64,000 bases of DNA from contig JAMYHX010000175.1 of the NCBI GenBank assembly GCA_025529335.1, positions 1 through 64,000 on the forward strand, given 5' to 3'. The notes below the pieces were generated by a model. That model was not told the DNA's origin and ran no database searches. It worked only from the letters and a program-made list of their open reading frames with translations. The position numbers were made by a program, and so were the translations under genes. This DNA comes from Rhizopus sp. PT2906 (taxonomy: Eukaryota > Mucoromycota > Mucoromycetes > Mucorales > Rhizopodaceae). Each line of letters opens with the position of its first letter. Position 1 is the stretch's first letter. Shown in pieces: positions 36,029 to 46,000 of this stretch.

Positions 36029-37215
36029 ATGCCCTTTGATCTTACCAAAGTCATTAGACCCAATATTTTGGCATTGAAGCCATATCGATGTGCTAGAGAT
36101 GATTATAGTGAAGGTATCTTATTGGACGCCAATGAAAATGCCTATGGTCCTGCTTTGACAGGTGAACACAAAGGAGACTTGAATCGATACCCAGACCCAT
36201 ATCAATCTCAAGTGAAAGAACGTATTATGAACCTTAGAGGATTAAAGTCTATTCAAAACTTATTTTTGGGTGTTGGTTCAGACGAAGTAATTGACTTGCT
36301 CATTCGAATTGCTTGTGTGCCTGCAAAAGACAAGATCTTGATCACCCCTCCTACCTATGGAATGTACTCTGTATGTGCTCAAATTAACGATGTTGAAGTT
36401 GTCAAGTCTAAGCTTATAGTTGAAAATGGTGCTTTCCAACTTGACCTGGAAAATGTAAATAATACAAGAAAAAAAAAAAGAAAACAAAATAACATGCAAA
36501 AATATAGGTCTTTTCTTGCATCAAGACAAACCCAGAAATTAAAATAGTCTTTTTATGTTCACCAGGAAATCCTACAGGTACCTGTCTGACTCACGACAGT
36601 ATCCGTGCTGTTTTAGAATCCGATTATCAGGGCCTTGTTGTTGTTGATGAAGCCTATGTTGACTTTGTTGATAAGGAAGAAGGTTCAGTTGCCACCTGGG
36701 TTGATAAGTATCCTAACTTGGTTGTCATGCAAACACTCAGTAAAAGTTTTGGTCTTGCTGGCATCAGATTAGGTATTGCTGTAGGACACCCTGAGTTGAT
36801 TCAAATCTTGAACAACACAAAGGCACCCTATAACATCGGTACACCCAGTGCCCTGATTGCTGCTGAAGCACTATCAGAAGAAGGCTTGCAAAAGATGTAT
36901 GATTACCGTCAACGTCTGATCGATCAACGTGGATTGGTGATCGAAAAGTTAAAGGCTATCTCTGGTATAGGTCGTGTCTTGGGCGGTAATGATGCCAACT
37001 TTGTTCTTGTCGAAATCCTCGGATCCAATGGACAGCCCTGTAATGATCGTGCTCACAAAGTATACAGCATGATGGCTGAAGCTCTGGGTGTTGTCATTCG
37101 TTTCAGAGGAACAGAGTATGGCTGTAACGGATGTGTGAGAATTACCGTGGGCACTGAAGAAGAGAATGCAAAGATGCTTGATATGCTGGAAAAGGCATTG
37201 AAGGATACAGCCTAG
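36029..37215 (+). CDS. HIS5: Histidinol-phosphate aminotransferase
   Basis: Two exons, 36029-36454 and 36508-37215, give 377 aa in phase; the intron has an A-rich core. It is a class-II/fold-type-I PLP aminotransferase of the HisC family: LDANENAYGPA at the N-terminus, LFLGVGSDEVIDLLIR, LCSPGNPTGTCLTHD (the NPTG motif), VVVDEAYVDF (Asp contacting the PLP pyridine), and TLSKSFGLAGIRLGIAVG with the Schiff-base Lys, then VRITVGTEEEN near the end. It converts imidazole-acetol phosphate and glutamate to histidinol phosphate, the seventh step of histidine synthesis, in the cytosol. Length equals the family norm and no lesion is visible. Confidence 0.95.
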
Positions 37216-37757
37216 ATAATAAAATGTGTAAATATTGTAAAGATTTCTTGTTCTCTCATACACACTCGTATACTTGTTTTATTAATTATTTCATGCAAAC
37301 ATTAAAACAAGCTTCAAAGGGCCGTCATTGTATGTTTATTTTATTATTCGCATCTGACAGAGCAAATGATCAAAAAAGGACCAAAGCAATGTGGTAAAAT
37401 GAAAACTTAAGTCGAAATACTCTGTAATGACATGCAATTGCCTTTTTTAGATGCAGCTTTTACAAAATCTTTTTTTTTCCGCAAATGTTGCTTTGAAGCT
37501 TACATGATGCCAACGAGAATAAAATGAATAAAAGTTGAGCATTATCTTGCATTATATTTACAATAAAAAGGATGAACGAAGGAATACGCTTATGGCGTGT
37601 GTTGAATAACCCCCTTATGCAGTTAGTATAAAGCCTTGCTGTTTTCAATTGTTATACATTGATGCTTGTGTGACAGCCTAAAACACATAAATTGCCCACA
37701 CTTTCATTATCTCTATTTCTCTTTTGCCTTTTTTTTTTATCTCATTGATCTTTCCAT
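37216..37757. other. Intergenic between HIS5 and P450
   Basis: AT-rich; no coding region supported. The T-run just before 37741 and TCTATTTCTC tract sit directly upstream of the P450 start. Confidence 0.45.
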
Positions 37758-39546
37758 ATGACTGATACCATATTAACTCGCACCCTTGGACTATCTGCTG
37801 CAGTATTGACTGCCTTGGCAATAAAATACCCAGATCGAGCTGTATTTGATGAACATCGCGAAGGCATCGCTTACAAAAAGGGTTGGCCACTTCTAGGTGG
37901 CTTACCTGCCATTTTATCTAATGCAGATAAATTACACGATTTTTTCATGAAAGGTTTTACTGAAATGGATTCATTAACAACGTAAGATAGTTCTTTATTA
38001 ATCAAAAAAAAGCTTATTTTTAATATGTTACATAGAACAGCATCAGCTTTTGGTATGCCTCGTGCCATTGCCACCATTGATCCTAGAAACGTTGAACATA
38101 TTTTAAAAAGTAAATTGATAAAATATAACAAATGTCATATTTAACACTTTTTTAATAGATAATTTTGAAAATTATGCAAAAGGACCTAACTTCAATGCTT
38201 CCACAGAAGATTTATTAGGCCATGGTATCTTTAATGCAAATGGAGATCAGTGGAAGTATCAACGAAAGACAGCAAGTCATATATTCAATGTCAAGAACTT
38301 TAGAGATCATTTTACAGAGTAAAAAAAAAATATGAAGCACAATGGATGTCACTGACTTTGTATCGTATAGGGTGTTTGTCAAGGAACTAGGAATCATGTT
38401 TACAGGCATCTTTGATAGAGCAGCAGAAACAGGAGAAATTATTGATTTTCATGATATTATGTTCAAGTTTACCCTAGACTCTTTTATTCTGTAAAGTAAC
38501 CCCTGCTTCTCTCTCTCTCTCTCATACATCACCACTCACTTCTTAAATAGTCTCGGCTTTGACGTCCAATTGAATGCACTGAGCAGTAAGGACAAGGTCC
38601 CATTTGCTGCTTCCTTTGACGAATGTCAACTCAACAGCTTCCAAAGGTTTGTCAACCCCTTCTGGAGGCTGACAGAGCCTGTCTACGTCCTCCTTCATCC
38701 ATGGCAAAAATCAATCAAGCAGCACCTCAGGACGATAAACGAATTTGCCAATCAAGTGATCGAGAACCGTCGAGCGGACATGGAGAAAGGAATCAAGACA
38801 CATCGTGACTTACTGTCGAGGTTCATGAATGCGACAAATGAACATGGAGAACCACTGAATAACAAGGAACTCAGAGATATCGTCCTGAATTTTGTCATTG
38901 CTGGTCGAGACACAACGGCTCAGGCTCTATCGTGGACCTTTTATAATTTACTTTTACATCCTCGAGTAGAAAAGAAGCTGTTGGAAGAAATCCAATTGAA
39001 TATTACTGATGACTTGATGGATAATCCTGTTGCACTTTATGACGCTATAAAGAAGATGAACTATGCGCATGCTGTGTATGTATCATTTGGCTTTAAAATA
39101 ACAGTAACTCATCTATTTGACTTAGGTTTTATGAAGTACTCCGCCTTCATCCTTCCGTGCCTAATAATCAAAAATACGCCCTCAATGATGATATCTGGCC
39201 TGATGGAACCGAAATCAAGAAAGGTGACTATGTCATCTGGTGTCCATGGGCACAGGGTCGTTCAGAAAAGGTCTGGGGTGCAGACGCAAAGGCCTTTAAG
39301 CCAGAACGATGGATTACACAAACAGGTGAACTTCGCAGAGAGTCACAGGGTCAATGGCCTGCCTTTCATGCTGGCCCTCGTGTCTGTTTGGGTCAAAACT
39401 TGGCAACACTCGAAGCATTGGTGGCTCTTGTGTTTATCGTCAAACGGTACAAACTCACACTCACTCCTGGTCAAAATATTACCTATCAAGTATCATTAAC
39501 TCTGCCTATGAAAGATGGCATGAAGGTTCAAATTGAGAGACGTTAA
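37758..39546 (+). CDS. Cytochrome P450 monooxygenase
   Basis: Six exons, 37758-37981, 38036-38109, 38159-38318, 38371-38490, 38551-39075 and 39126-39546, give 507 aa in phase. The N-terminus has a hydrophobic anchor (LGLSAAVLTALAIKYP), suggesting ER attachment. Landmarks in order: proline/glycine hinge WPLLGGLPAIL, QWKYQRK (C-helix WxxxR), FVIAGRDTTAQALSW (I-helix oxygen-binding AGxDTT), EVLRLHPSVP (K-helix ExxR), FKPERW (PERF-like) and FHAGPRVCLGQNLA (heme-binding Cys). A (TC)n run marks intron 4. The sequence resembles CYP86/CYP509-type fungal P450s that hydroxylate fatty acids, alkanes or steroids; the substrate is inference. It looks intact, unlike the P450 pseudogene at 54400-56507. Confidence 0.92.
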
Positions 39547-39709
39547 AGTCTTTATAATAATAATAATAATAAAATGGCCCATGTCAAATTAATTCCGCTT
39601 GTGTTTAAAGAGAGAGGGCTTCATACTTGCATCATCGCCTCTATTATCGGAGCTGGATGCATATAAATTTTAAAACACAATACTTTTACGTGCATTTTTA
39701 TTATTCATC

Positions 39710-41107
39710 ATGCCTCCAAGAATACCAGATATTGTCAAAGTGCGCCAGCTTATTCCTCCCCTCAGTAAGAGTATGCACAAGGGACAAGCAGGTAGGATAT
39801 AATAGGATGCTATGGATATAACATGTACTCAAAACTTTAAAAGGAAGAGTCGGCGTCGTCGGTGGTTCCGAAGAGTAAAGAGTGTTTTAAACAAAAAGAA
39901 AAGAAACTTATGTCTTTATAGTTATACTGGAGCTCCTTATTTTAGTGCAATTGCTTCCATGAAAGTGGTAAGCCGTGTGTTCAACTTTCTTTTCTAATCT
40001 TGACATGTCATAATAATAATAACAGGGTGTTGACCTTTGCCACGTCTTTTGCGAACCTGGTGCTGGTACTGTCATAAAGGTAAGCAAGCGATATTTATAT
40101 AATAAAAGTAACTGACGCTTTATGTTCATATAGTCATATTCTCCAGGTATAAATTGACACAGCATAAAACAAAAAGAAGTAAAACTGAAAAAAAAGGACT
40201 ATCGTAGATTTAATTGTTCACCCTTATATGAGAACAAAGGAAAAAGTGGATTCAAAAGATGCTAGCTTAAAAGACATAGTCGATCGGGTCTCTAGTGTCT
40301 TTTCTAGACTGCATGTCCTCGTCGTTGGTCCTGGGCTATCAAGGGACGAGCTCATGCTGGACTCTGCAAAAGAACTCATTTACAAGGCTCGAGAAAAGGA
40401 TATGGCCATCGTTATTGATGCTGATGGCTTATACCTGGTTCAGCAGCATCCAGAAACGGTAAAGGATTACAAGAAGGCTGTATTGACGCCAAATGTGGTT
40501 GAATTTCAGCGATTATGTGAAAAGATGGTAAAGAGATATGCGATAAATAAAGATGATTATGTGACTAAAACCCAAAGTATATAGAACATTAATGCTAAAG
40601 CCCATCCCAAAGATGAAGTAGCACAACAACTTAGTAAGGCCTTTGGAGGTGTCACCATTGTCCAAAAGGGACCTGAAGACTATATTGCTAATGCAGATCA
40701 AGGTAACTTTTGTATTATTGTTTTTTACATTCAAAAAGATATTGAAATATGTTTATAGTGTTAAAGTGTGATGCCGAAGGTGGTCTCAAGCGAATGGGCG
40801 GTCAAGGTGATATTCTTACTGGTATCATTGCTGCATTCTTGGCTTGGGGAAAGGGATATGAAGATGAAGTTTGGGAGTATGTGTGTTTCTTTTATGTATT
40901 CCATATTCTCACTAATATATAACATATAGACATCCTCATGAGGTTGACAGTAAGGATATTGCCATGTATGCTTCATGGGCAGCATGCACTATTTCAAGAA
41001 CCAGCTCTCGTTTAGCCTTTCAAAAATACGGTAGAGCTGTACTAACTAGTCACATGTTGGAAGAAATTGGACAAAGCTATGACCTTTTTGTTAATGATAG
41101 GTTGTAA
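39710..41107 (+). CDS. ATP-dependent (S)-NAD(P)H-hydrate dehydratase (CARKD/NAXD)
   Basis: Nine exons join in phase to 319 aa: 39710-39791, 39844-39874, 39922-39967, 40026-40079, 40134-40146, 40208-40527, 40585-40702, 40759-40876, 40930-41107. One exon is only 13 nt and another 31 nt. Family marks of the ribokinase-like YjeF C-terminal domain: HKGQAGRVGVVGGSEDYTGA at the N-terminus, ASMKVGVDLCHVFCEPGAG, VVGPGLSRDE, VIDADGLYLV, TPNVVEFQRL, and GGQGDILTGIIAAFLAWG containing the catalytic GxGD Asp. The enzyme uses ATP to restore damaged NADH and NADPH hydrates, normally paired with an epimerase (not in this window). It may be cytosolic or mitochondrial; no clear presequence is visible. Confidence 0.92.
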
Positions 41108-41224
41108 CAGACACATTTCGATCTTGCCAAATAAAATAGTGATTTACTATCTGAGCTCCAAATGCTTTTTCTTTACTCCAAAGAGGTGACCGTCGACTTT
41201 GCTCTTTTTCTTTTCTTTAATAAA

Positions 41225-41749
41225 ATGGACAATAATGATACAAAGAACTTGAAGCCTGATGAATATACGAAAGGATTAAATAGAGAACACGTCATCAAGT
41301 TAACAGAGGAATCATGTAAGCATTTTGTAGAATATACAAAAGCTGAGTTAAAAGGTATGTTGTATGCTTCAAACGTTATATAATAATTTCCGTTTATTTT
41401 TAGTTACTGTTGAGGATTGTAAGTTGCTAGAGAATATGAATTATATCACCAAAGAGAAATACAGTCAAATGAATCAGATGAGTCAAAGGATTATGAGCGA
41501 AATATCCAAACTACAGAATACATGTATACAATACCCTTTTTGGATATAACATTCTATTAAACATCATTCTATTAGACGACCAATTTGATCAATTTATTAC
41601 CCAAGTGGATGATATTCATCAACAATCTATCAAGATGGAAAATACTATTAAAGCATTAGATGAATACTCAAAGCATTTAGGTATTTTCAATCTTGTGTCA
41701 TATTTACTCATTTCTAATGAAACATTTAGAAAACAAGTTATCACTCTAA
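41225..41749 (+). CDS. BLOC-1 complex subunit 2 homologue
   Basis: Four exons, 41225-41354, 41404-41523, 41576-41680 and 41730-41749 (the last encodes only ENKLSL and the stop), give 124 aa in phase. The protein is an all-helical coiled coil with the BLOC1S2 signature: DCKLLENMNYITKEKYSQMN, then MSEISKLQNTYDQFDQFITQ, VDDIHQQSIKMEN and ALDEYSKHLE, close to the AYKLDAYSK(R/K)LE ending of animal BLOC1S2. BLOC-1 acts on endosomes in lysosome-related organelle traffic, and BLOC1S2 is also part of BORC. It starts 117 nt after the dehydratase gene on the same strand. Confidence 0.8.
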
Positions 41750-42320
41750 TACACAACTATACTTATGCCACTTTCTTTTTTTTCTTGTAACTGTGTGACT
41801 ATCATTCAATAAAATTATGCGACCTTTACTTCGTCTGTAAATGCATTAACCTTTCTACATCTCATTCAGCACTTGCCCCTTACTCATCACAAAGGGCGAA
41901 GCCTTTAAGTCTGCGGCAGCACGACGACGTGCAAAAACGAGCGTAGCGAGTTGGAAGCGGCTAGTCAGAGAACAGCGAAACTGAAATAAAAAAAAAAAAA
42001 AACAAATGCCAAGATGACACTAAATTGGCTACACGCCGTTACAGCCATAACTAAATGGACTTGACGTTACTAAAAACGTGGGCTGTAATGATGACAAGCT
42101 TATAATGAATAAACATTAATACATTTATACCAGAGGTGAGTAATGGCGTGTAAATTCAGCGAGCCTCAAACCCGAGTCAACCAGCAGTTGATCTGGGTAT
42201 CATGCACAACATATGTTGGTAAACTACCTTGGACGGATGAGTCTAGACATTAACATGTAAAGAGGTATTGTTCTAAACAATCGGGAAATTCAGCTTTTTT
42301 GTAACAGTTTCTTCGTTAAA
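41750..42320. other. Intergenic with GC-richer, poly(A)-tailed patch
   Basis: 41870-41984 is richer in G+C than its surroundings (GGGCGAAGCCTTTAAG, GCAGCACGACGACGTGC, CGAGCGTAGCGAGTTGG) and ends in an A15-type run at about 41988-42002. This resembles a short retroposed RNA or SINE but no known RNA is recognised. The remainder has a weak inverted pair, CGTTACAGCC (about 42039) and GGCTGTAATG (about 42081). No protein gene seen. Confidence 0.35.
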
Positions 42321-42500
42321 ATGGCAGAATTACCGATTGTCGATATAACCTCAAACGCAACCGAAAAGAACAACAATCTGAACATCACTCAAATATTTTC
42401 TTTTAACGAGCATTGCCAAGCAGGAAGAATCACAAACATGTTTAAATACTGCCACGACCTACAGTGTCATCAGCGATATACTAACCGACTTGCAACTTAG
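42321..42500 (+). other. Short ORF, 59 codons, unidentified
   Basis: ATG at 42321 opens MAELPIVDITSNATEKN and ends at TAG after about 59 residues (CHQRYTNRLAT). Sequence after the stop stays mildly coding-like (QRRTRLALTKKSIITTIRL in another frame). There is no recognisable family; probably a fragment of a mobile or lineage-specific gene. Confidence 0.25.
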
Positions 42501-42749
42501 TACAACGTCGTACACGATTGGCGTTGACCAAAAAATCCATTATTACAACAATCCGGCTGAGTATCCTTCGCGACTGCCCTCCTTGGTCTCAGTATCAAAT
42601 ACCAACTTCTAGAGGATATTAAGACAGCTTTAATAAAAAATATATATATATATATAAGCAAAATAAAGAAAAATGAAAAAATAAAAAAAAAACTATAAAC
42701 CAATTTTGATCCCCTTCCTCAAAAAAGACATCCAAATCCTCTTCTACAG

Positions 42750-43425
42750 CCTTCGCAGTGTCTAATACGTCCATGATAGATGACTCCTCCAACCCGGTAG
42801 CAACAATTTTTAATACACTATCTGCATGTGCAAGTCTTCGTCTTTTTGCTATCCTTTTTTCCAACGACGTTATCTGCTTGGATTCAAACACAGGGAGAGG
42901 ACGGCCAGGGTCTTTAATGCTGTTAAACAAAATAAAATTAGCATATAGTACAGATTTTAATTTATTTATACTTACATATTTCCTTATGCAGCTCTTTGAA
43001 TACCTTGTTTACTGTTTCAAAGCTGGATAGGCCAGCACTATCCCTTCCTGAGATTTTCAACAAACTGTACTTCTTCAGTACATCCGCTATCAAGGCATAC
43101 TCCAATGCTGGATGCTGGTCATTATCGATTGACCTCCAGGTCAGTACGCCTCCTACATATACACCCAGACGGGTGACGGTCACCCGACGGGTACACGTAC
43201 TGTACCCACTTGCGTTAACTCTTGTATAAATGGTCATTGACCCTACACTAACAGTTAGCAACAATCCCAAGAGAGATGACGAGGCTTACCTTCTATTTGT
43301 ACACGATCGCCTTCTCGTAATTTACAGAACAACGTGACAATATGGGCATGAAACGCCTGTAGGTTATAAAAATTGCCGTCGTCTTTTACACATATCTCCT
43401 CATGCAGATCGCTGAACAATTGCAT
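42750..43425 (-). pseudogene. Unidentified multi-exon coding remnant
   Basis: Exon-like blocks on the minus strand: 43425-43290 (MQLFSDLHEEICVKDDGNFY, VTLFCKLREGDRVQIEG) joins in phase across a GT...AG intron to 43242-42976 (SMTIYTRVNASGYSTCTRRV, TWRSIDNDQHPALEYALIAD, ISGRDSAGLSSFETVNKVF). The next block, 42916-42750 (IKDPGRPLPVFESKQITSLE, AHADSVLKIVATGLEESS), is in the wrong frame for the obvious splice site at 42975/42917. Using that site gives a short C-terminus and about 150 aa. The LREGDRVQIEG segment is compatible with an OB-fold strand, but the family is not recognised. It is either a small real gene or a one-base-shifted relic. Confidence 0.35.
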
Positions 43426-43807
43426 CAGTAATCTTCACAATAAGCATGTCTTAAATAGATATAACAACAACAAAAGAAAAGGATAATAACGCATCCTCCA
43501 TTGTCCTATGTAAGATGTTCAAGTTCAGCTGGCGTAATTTATCAGGCGTAAAGCATCCAACATGATTTTGCCATTCATTTATTGATTCTGATTGATGTAA
43601 ATCTTAACCATATGAAGTAAGAAGTATAAATACCTCATTTATATATTAAATAAACTTTAGTGTTCGTATTGGACATCACTATCATAGTTGGTAAGTAATG
43701 CTTAGACGTCAGTTTGAATATGTGAATACAGTGTCCCATAAGAAATTTGCCTTTAATTATCTATACTAATTACAATCTTCAGCAGTACCTATTAGCTTTT
43801 CTCAATT

Positions 43808-44011
43808 GTGAAATGGTCGACAAGCCACGGATATGGCGAAGCTAAGTCAGCAATCCAGGAAGCAAAAAATATCTTAGTGTACCGAGATCTCATTCAAGTG
43901 GCGATATTTTGCAAGAACGCTTTCGATACACAGAATTTGGATGACATCCCTGGGCTAACAAATTGTTGGACGAAAGATCGCGCTTTATATATTGGTATTG
44001 CCATCCATTAG
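43808..44011 (+). pseudogene. Third fragment of the Mucorales-expanded family
   Basis: A 67-codon open stretch with STSHGYGEAKSAIQEAKNIL, YRDLIQVAIFCKNAFDTQNL. The G-(W/Y)-G-E-x-K core followed by a DL(I/V)xxxxFxKxxxD helix is the same segment seen near the end of the repeated Mucorales family (compare 34916-35104 and 17590-17690). Only the C-terminal core remains, without start or upstream domains. The GExK motif with a preceding acidic region would suit a PD-(D/E)xK nuclease fold; this is inference from motif spacing only. Confidence 0.45.
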
Positions 44012-44050
44012 TGTTTATATCATATACGGACTGGGCTCTGTTAAATTGTC

Positions 44051-44258
44051 CACAGTAGACTCTTGATTACAGAAAACCTATCGGGAGCATAAAAGACATT
44101 ACATAACCAAAGATATTCCGTAATAAAACATATACATCGACAATCCAGGGGAATATTGCAGAAAACTTAAATCGGTGGCTGCCAAGTCCTTTGAAAATGA
44201 CATTTAATTATCGCAAATATTCCGTATTGCTGTATTCCGTAATCGAGAGTCTACTGTG
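44051..44258. repeat. MITE with pogo/Tc1-like terminal inverted repeats
   Basis: A 208-bp element bounded by inverted repeats: CACAGTAGACTCTTGATTAC at 44051-44070 and, reading inward on the other strand from 44258, CACAGTAGACTCTCGATTAC, with similarity continuing a few bases (AGAA / GGAA). The sub-terminal motif TATTCCGTAAT recurs inside. A CAGTAGACTCTCGATTA-type terminus is like those of pogo/Tigger-type (Tc1/mariner) transposons, as recalled from general knowledge. There is no coding capacity. A TA target duplication is not evident at these edges, so the exact ends are uncertain. Confidence 0.7.
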
Positions 44259-44598
44259 TTTCATATAAAATAAGAGCATTTTTAAATTTCTAGTTCCCAA
44301 GCATGTAAGACTGTTATGATTGACTGAGAAAGTCTATAAGAAGGAACTGTGCTCTTACTGTTTGTTAGAGAAGCACCTGCTTGTGTATCTTCATTTGTAG
44401 AATCACTACCTGACGAATTCTAAAGGGAAAAGATCGCATATTTCCATATCCCTACTGCTCTCGCTATTATTAATTTTACTGTTTTTTTTTTTTTGTTCCA
44501 AAAAGCAATGTGTGTAATGCCCTTCCTTATTGTATACATGTCTAAAATATAGTTTATTGTCTCTAATAATATACAAAAGAAGAAGAGAGAAAGATCTA
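44259..44598. other. 3' flank of the secreted-protein gene
   Basis: AT-rich, with a T-run at 44482-44493; the minus-strand frame here is an extension of noncoding sequence. No separate gene seen. Confidence 0.4.
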
Positions 44599-45129
44599 TT
44601 AATAATAACCAGATTGGAAATCAATCTTTCGCTGAAAGTCAAAGTCAGTGCCATTAGCATAAAACACCCTAATGAATGAAGCATCGATACCAGTGCCACC
44701 AAATTCAAGCCAGCCACCAGCAGGTACGTTAATATCAGTGTTAGGAAAGTATGCGTATCTTGGTACACCTTCCATCTTGTCTAGTCTCCATACCTACATT
44801 AAATTAGTAAGAGCGAATTCAATGCCATCATGCTTATCCTTACACTGAACCAGACTGGATCATTTGGGTCATTATTCTTGACGCAATCTGAGTTAGTGTA
44901 GGCACAACAAGCCTTATCTCCTGGTTTCAATTGTTCAACAGCAAACCGTCTATAAGGAATAAGTAAAATAAGTGATTTACTATTGAATAGCTTACGAAAA
45001 GTATGTTCCACCAGTGTTGTATGGTTGTTGGCGAACCCTGTATGTTCCATCCGAGTTATTGTAAATACAATAACAGTAAATGGTTTGTACAAACAAAAGA
45101 GTAACCAGGTATCTTAAAAGTTGAGTCAT
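44599..45129 (-). CDS. Small secreted cysteine-containing protein
   Basis: Three exons, 45129-44996, 44949-44844 and 44793-44599, give 144 aa in phase. The N-terminus is a clear signal peptide (MTQLLRYLVTLLFVQTIYC), after which mature sequence begins near CIYNNSDGTYRV. The body holds a double Cys (KPGDKACCAYTNSDC), a VWFSVWRLDKMEG segment and a Gly/Phe-rich end (VPAGGWLEFGGTGID, FYANGTDFDF). About six Cys are present, some presumably paired. Small secreted proteins with a GDKACCxYxNxxC motif occur as families in Mucorales as far as I recall; function is unknown (cell wall, effector-like or carbohydrate-related are all possible). There are no lesions. Confidence 0.75.
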
Positions 45130-45933
45130 GTCTTTAAAAGAGATTTAGAAAAGTTGCTTTATTCTTCTGTCTCTTCTTTCTATCGTTGCTTTATATATCA
45201 ATCTGCGTTGTCTAATTCATTATGTTGTTATTTTCTATGAATACAACAATGAAATAAACCCATCTTATTGGCTGAATGGATCTCAAGAGCTAATTATCTT
45301 GCCTTTGTCTTACTTTCTTCTATTGACAAAATCTATCAATCATATCCAAGGATGACTCAAAGAAATGCAGTATGAAATCATCACAGTTAATAAATATATA
45401 AATGAAAACAGGTAGAATCATAATATCGGTTTCTGGCAGCTCAAACGTTTGATATCGGAAAATATTTGATTTTCTTCTTTCTTTTTTTACTATTAAATAC
45501 AATAGTATCTTATCCAAAGTTGAACATGGTATATATGCATATGCACAATATATGGTTATCAGTGATACTTATACATGCATAGAACACAGACAAAAGTAAT
45601 CGATTACAACCCATGGTACACTTTCATATCGAAAGAGCCAAATCATTGATCTTCAGGAACAACAAGTCGCCTTCAGAATCTGTCATTATTGTCAATGGAC
45701 TCTTACGTTTTATCTCTAGACTGACAAAGAATCATTTTTCGCAATAAAATACCACTCTTTTACTAAAGAAGGTTATCTTTATTATTATTTTAGATATCAA
45801 ACATGGGAAAAAAAATAGACATTTTGTCTTTATATATATATGTGTGTGTGGGTGAGTGAGTTTGTATAGTATGTATGTGTATAACTAGAAGACTGATGAA
45901 TAAAGAATAACGTCTTATTCATTTTATACTTAC
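45130..45933. other. Intergenic with TA/TG microsatellite
   Basis: No gene supported. A (TA)n(TG)n(GAG/T) run lies at 45828-45865. The left part holds the promoter of the secreted-protein gene. Confidence 0.45.
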
Positions 45934-46000
45934 CGAGGCGTTAAGGAATGCACTGCCGTTATAGACAGCGCATTGAATCCAGGGAGCACCGTTAGTCTTC
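45934..46000 (-). other. Orphan exon-like fragment
   Basis: Reading leftward, the frame gives NGAPWIQCAVYNGSAFLNA and ends at a good donor site (CG|GTAAGTAT, 45934/45933). It is out of frame with the Fanzor relic just upstream. It may be an exon of a host gene, for example a secreted protein, that was interrupted. No partner exon is found to the left. Confidence 0.3.
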
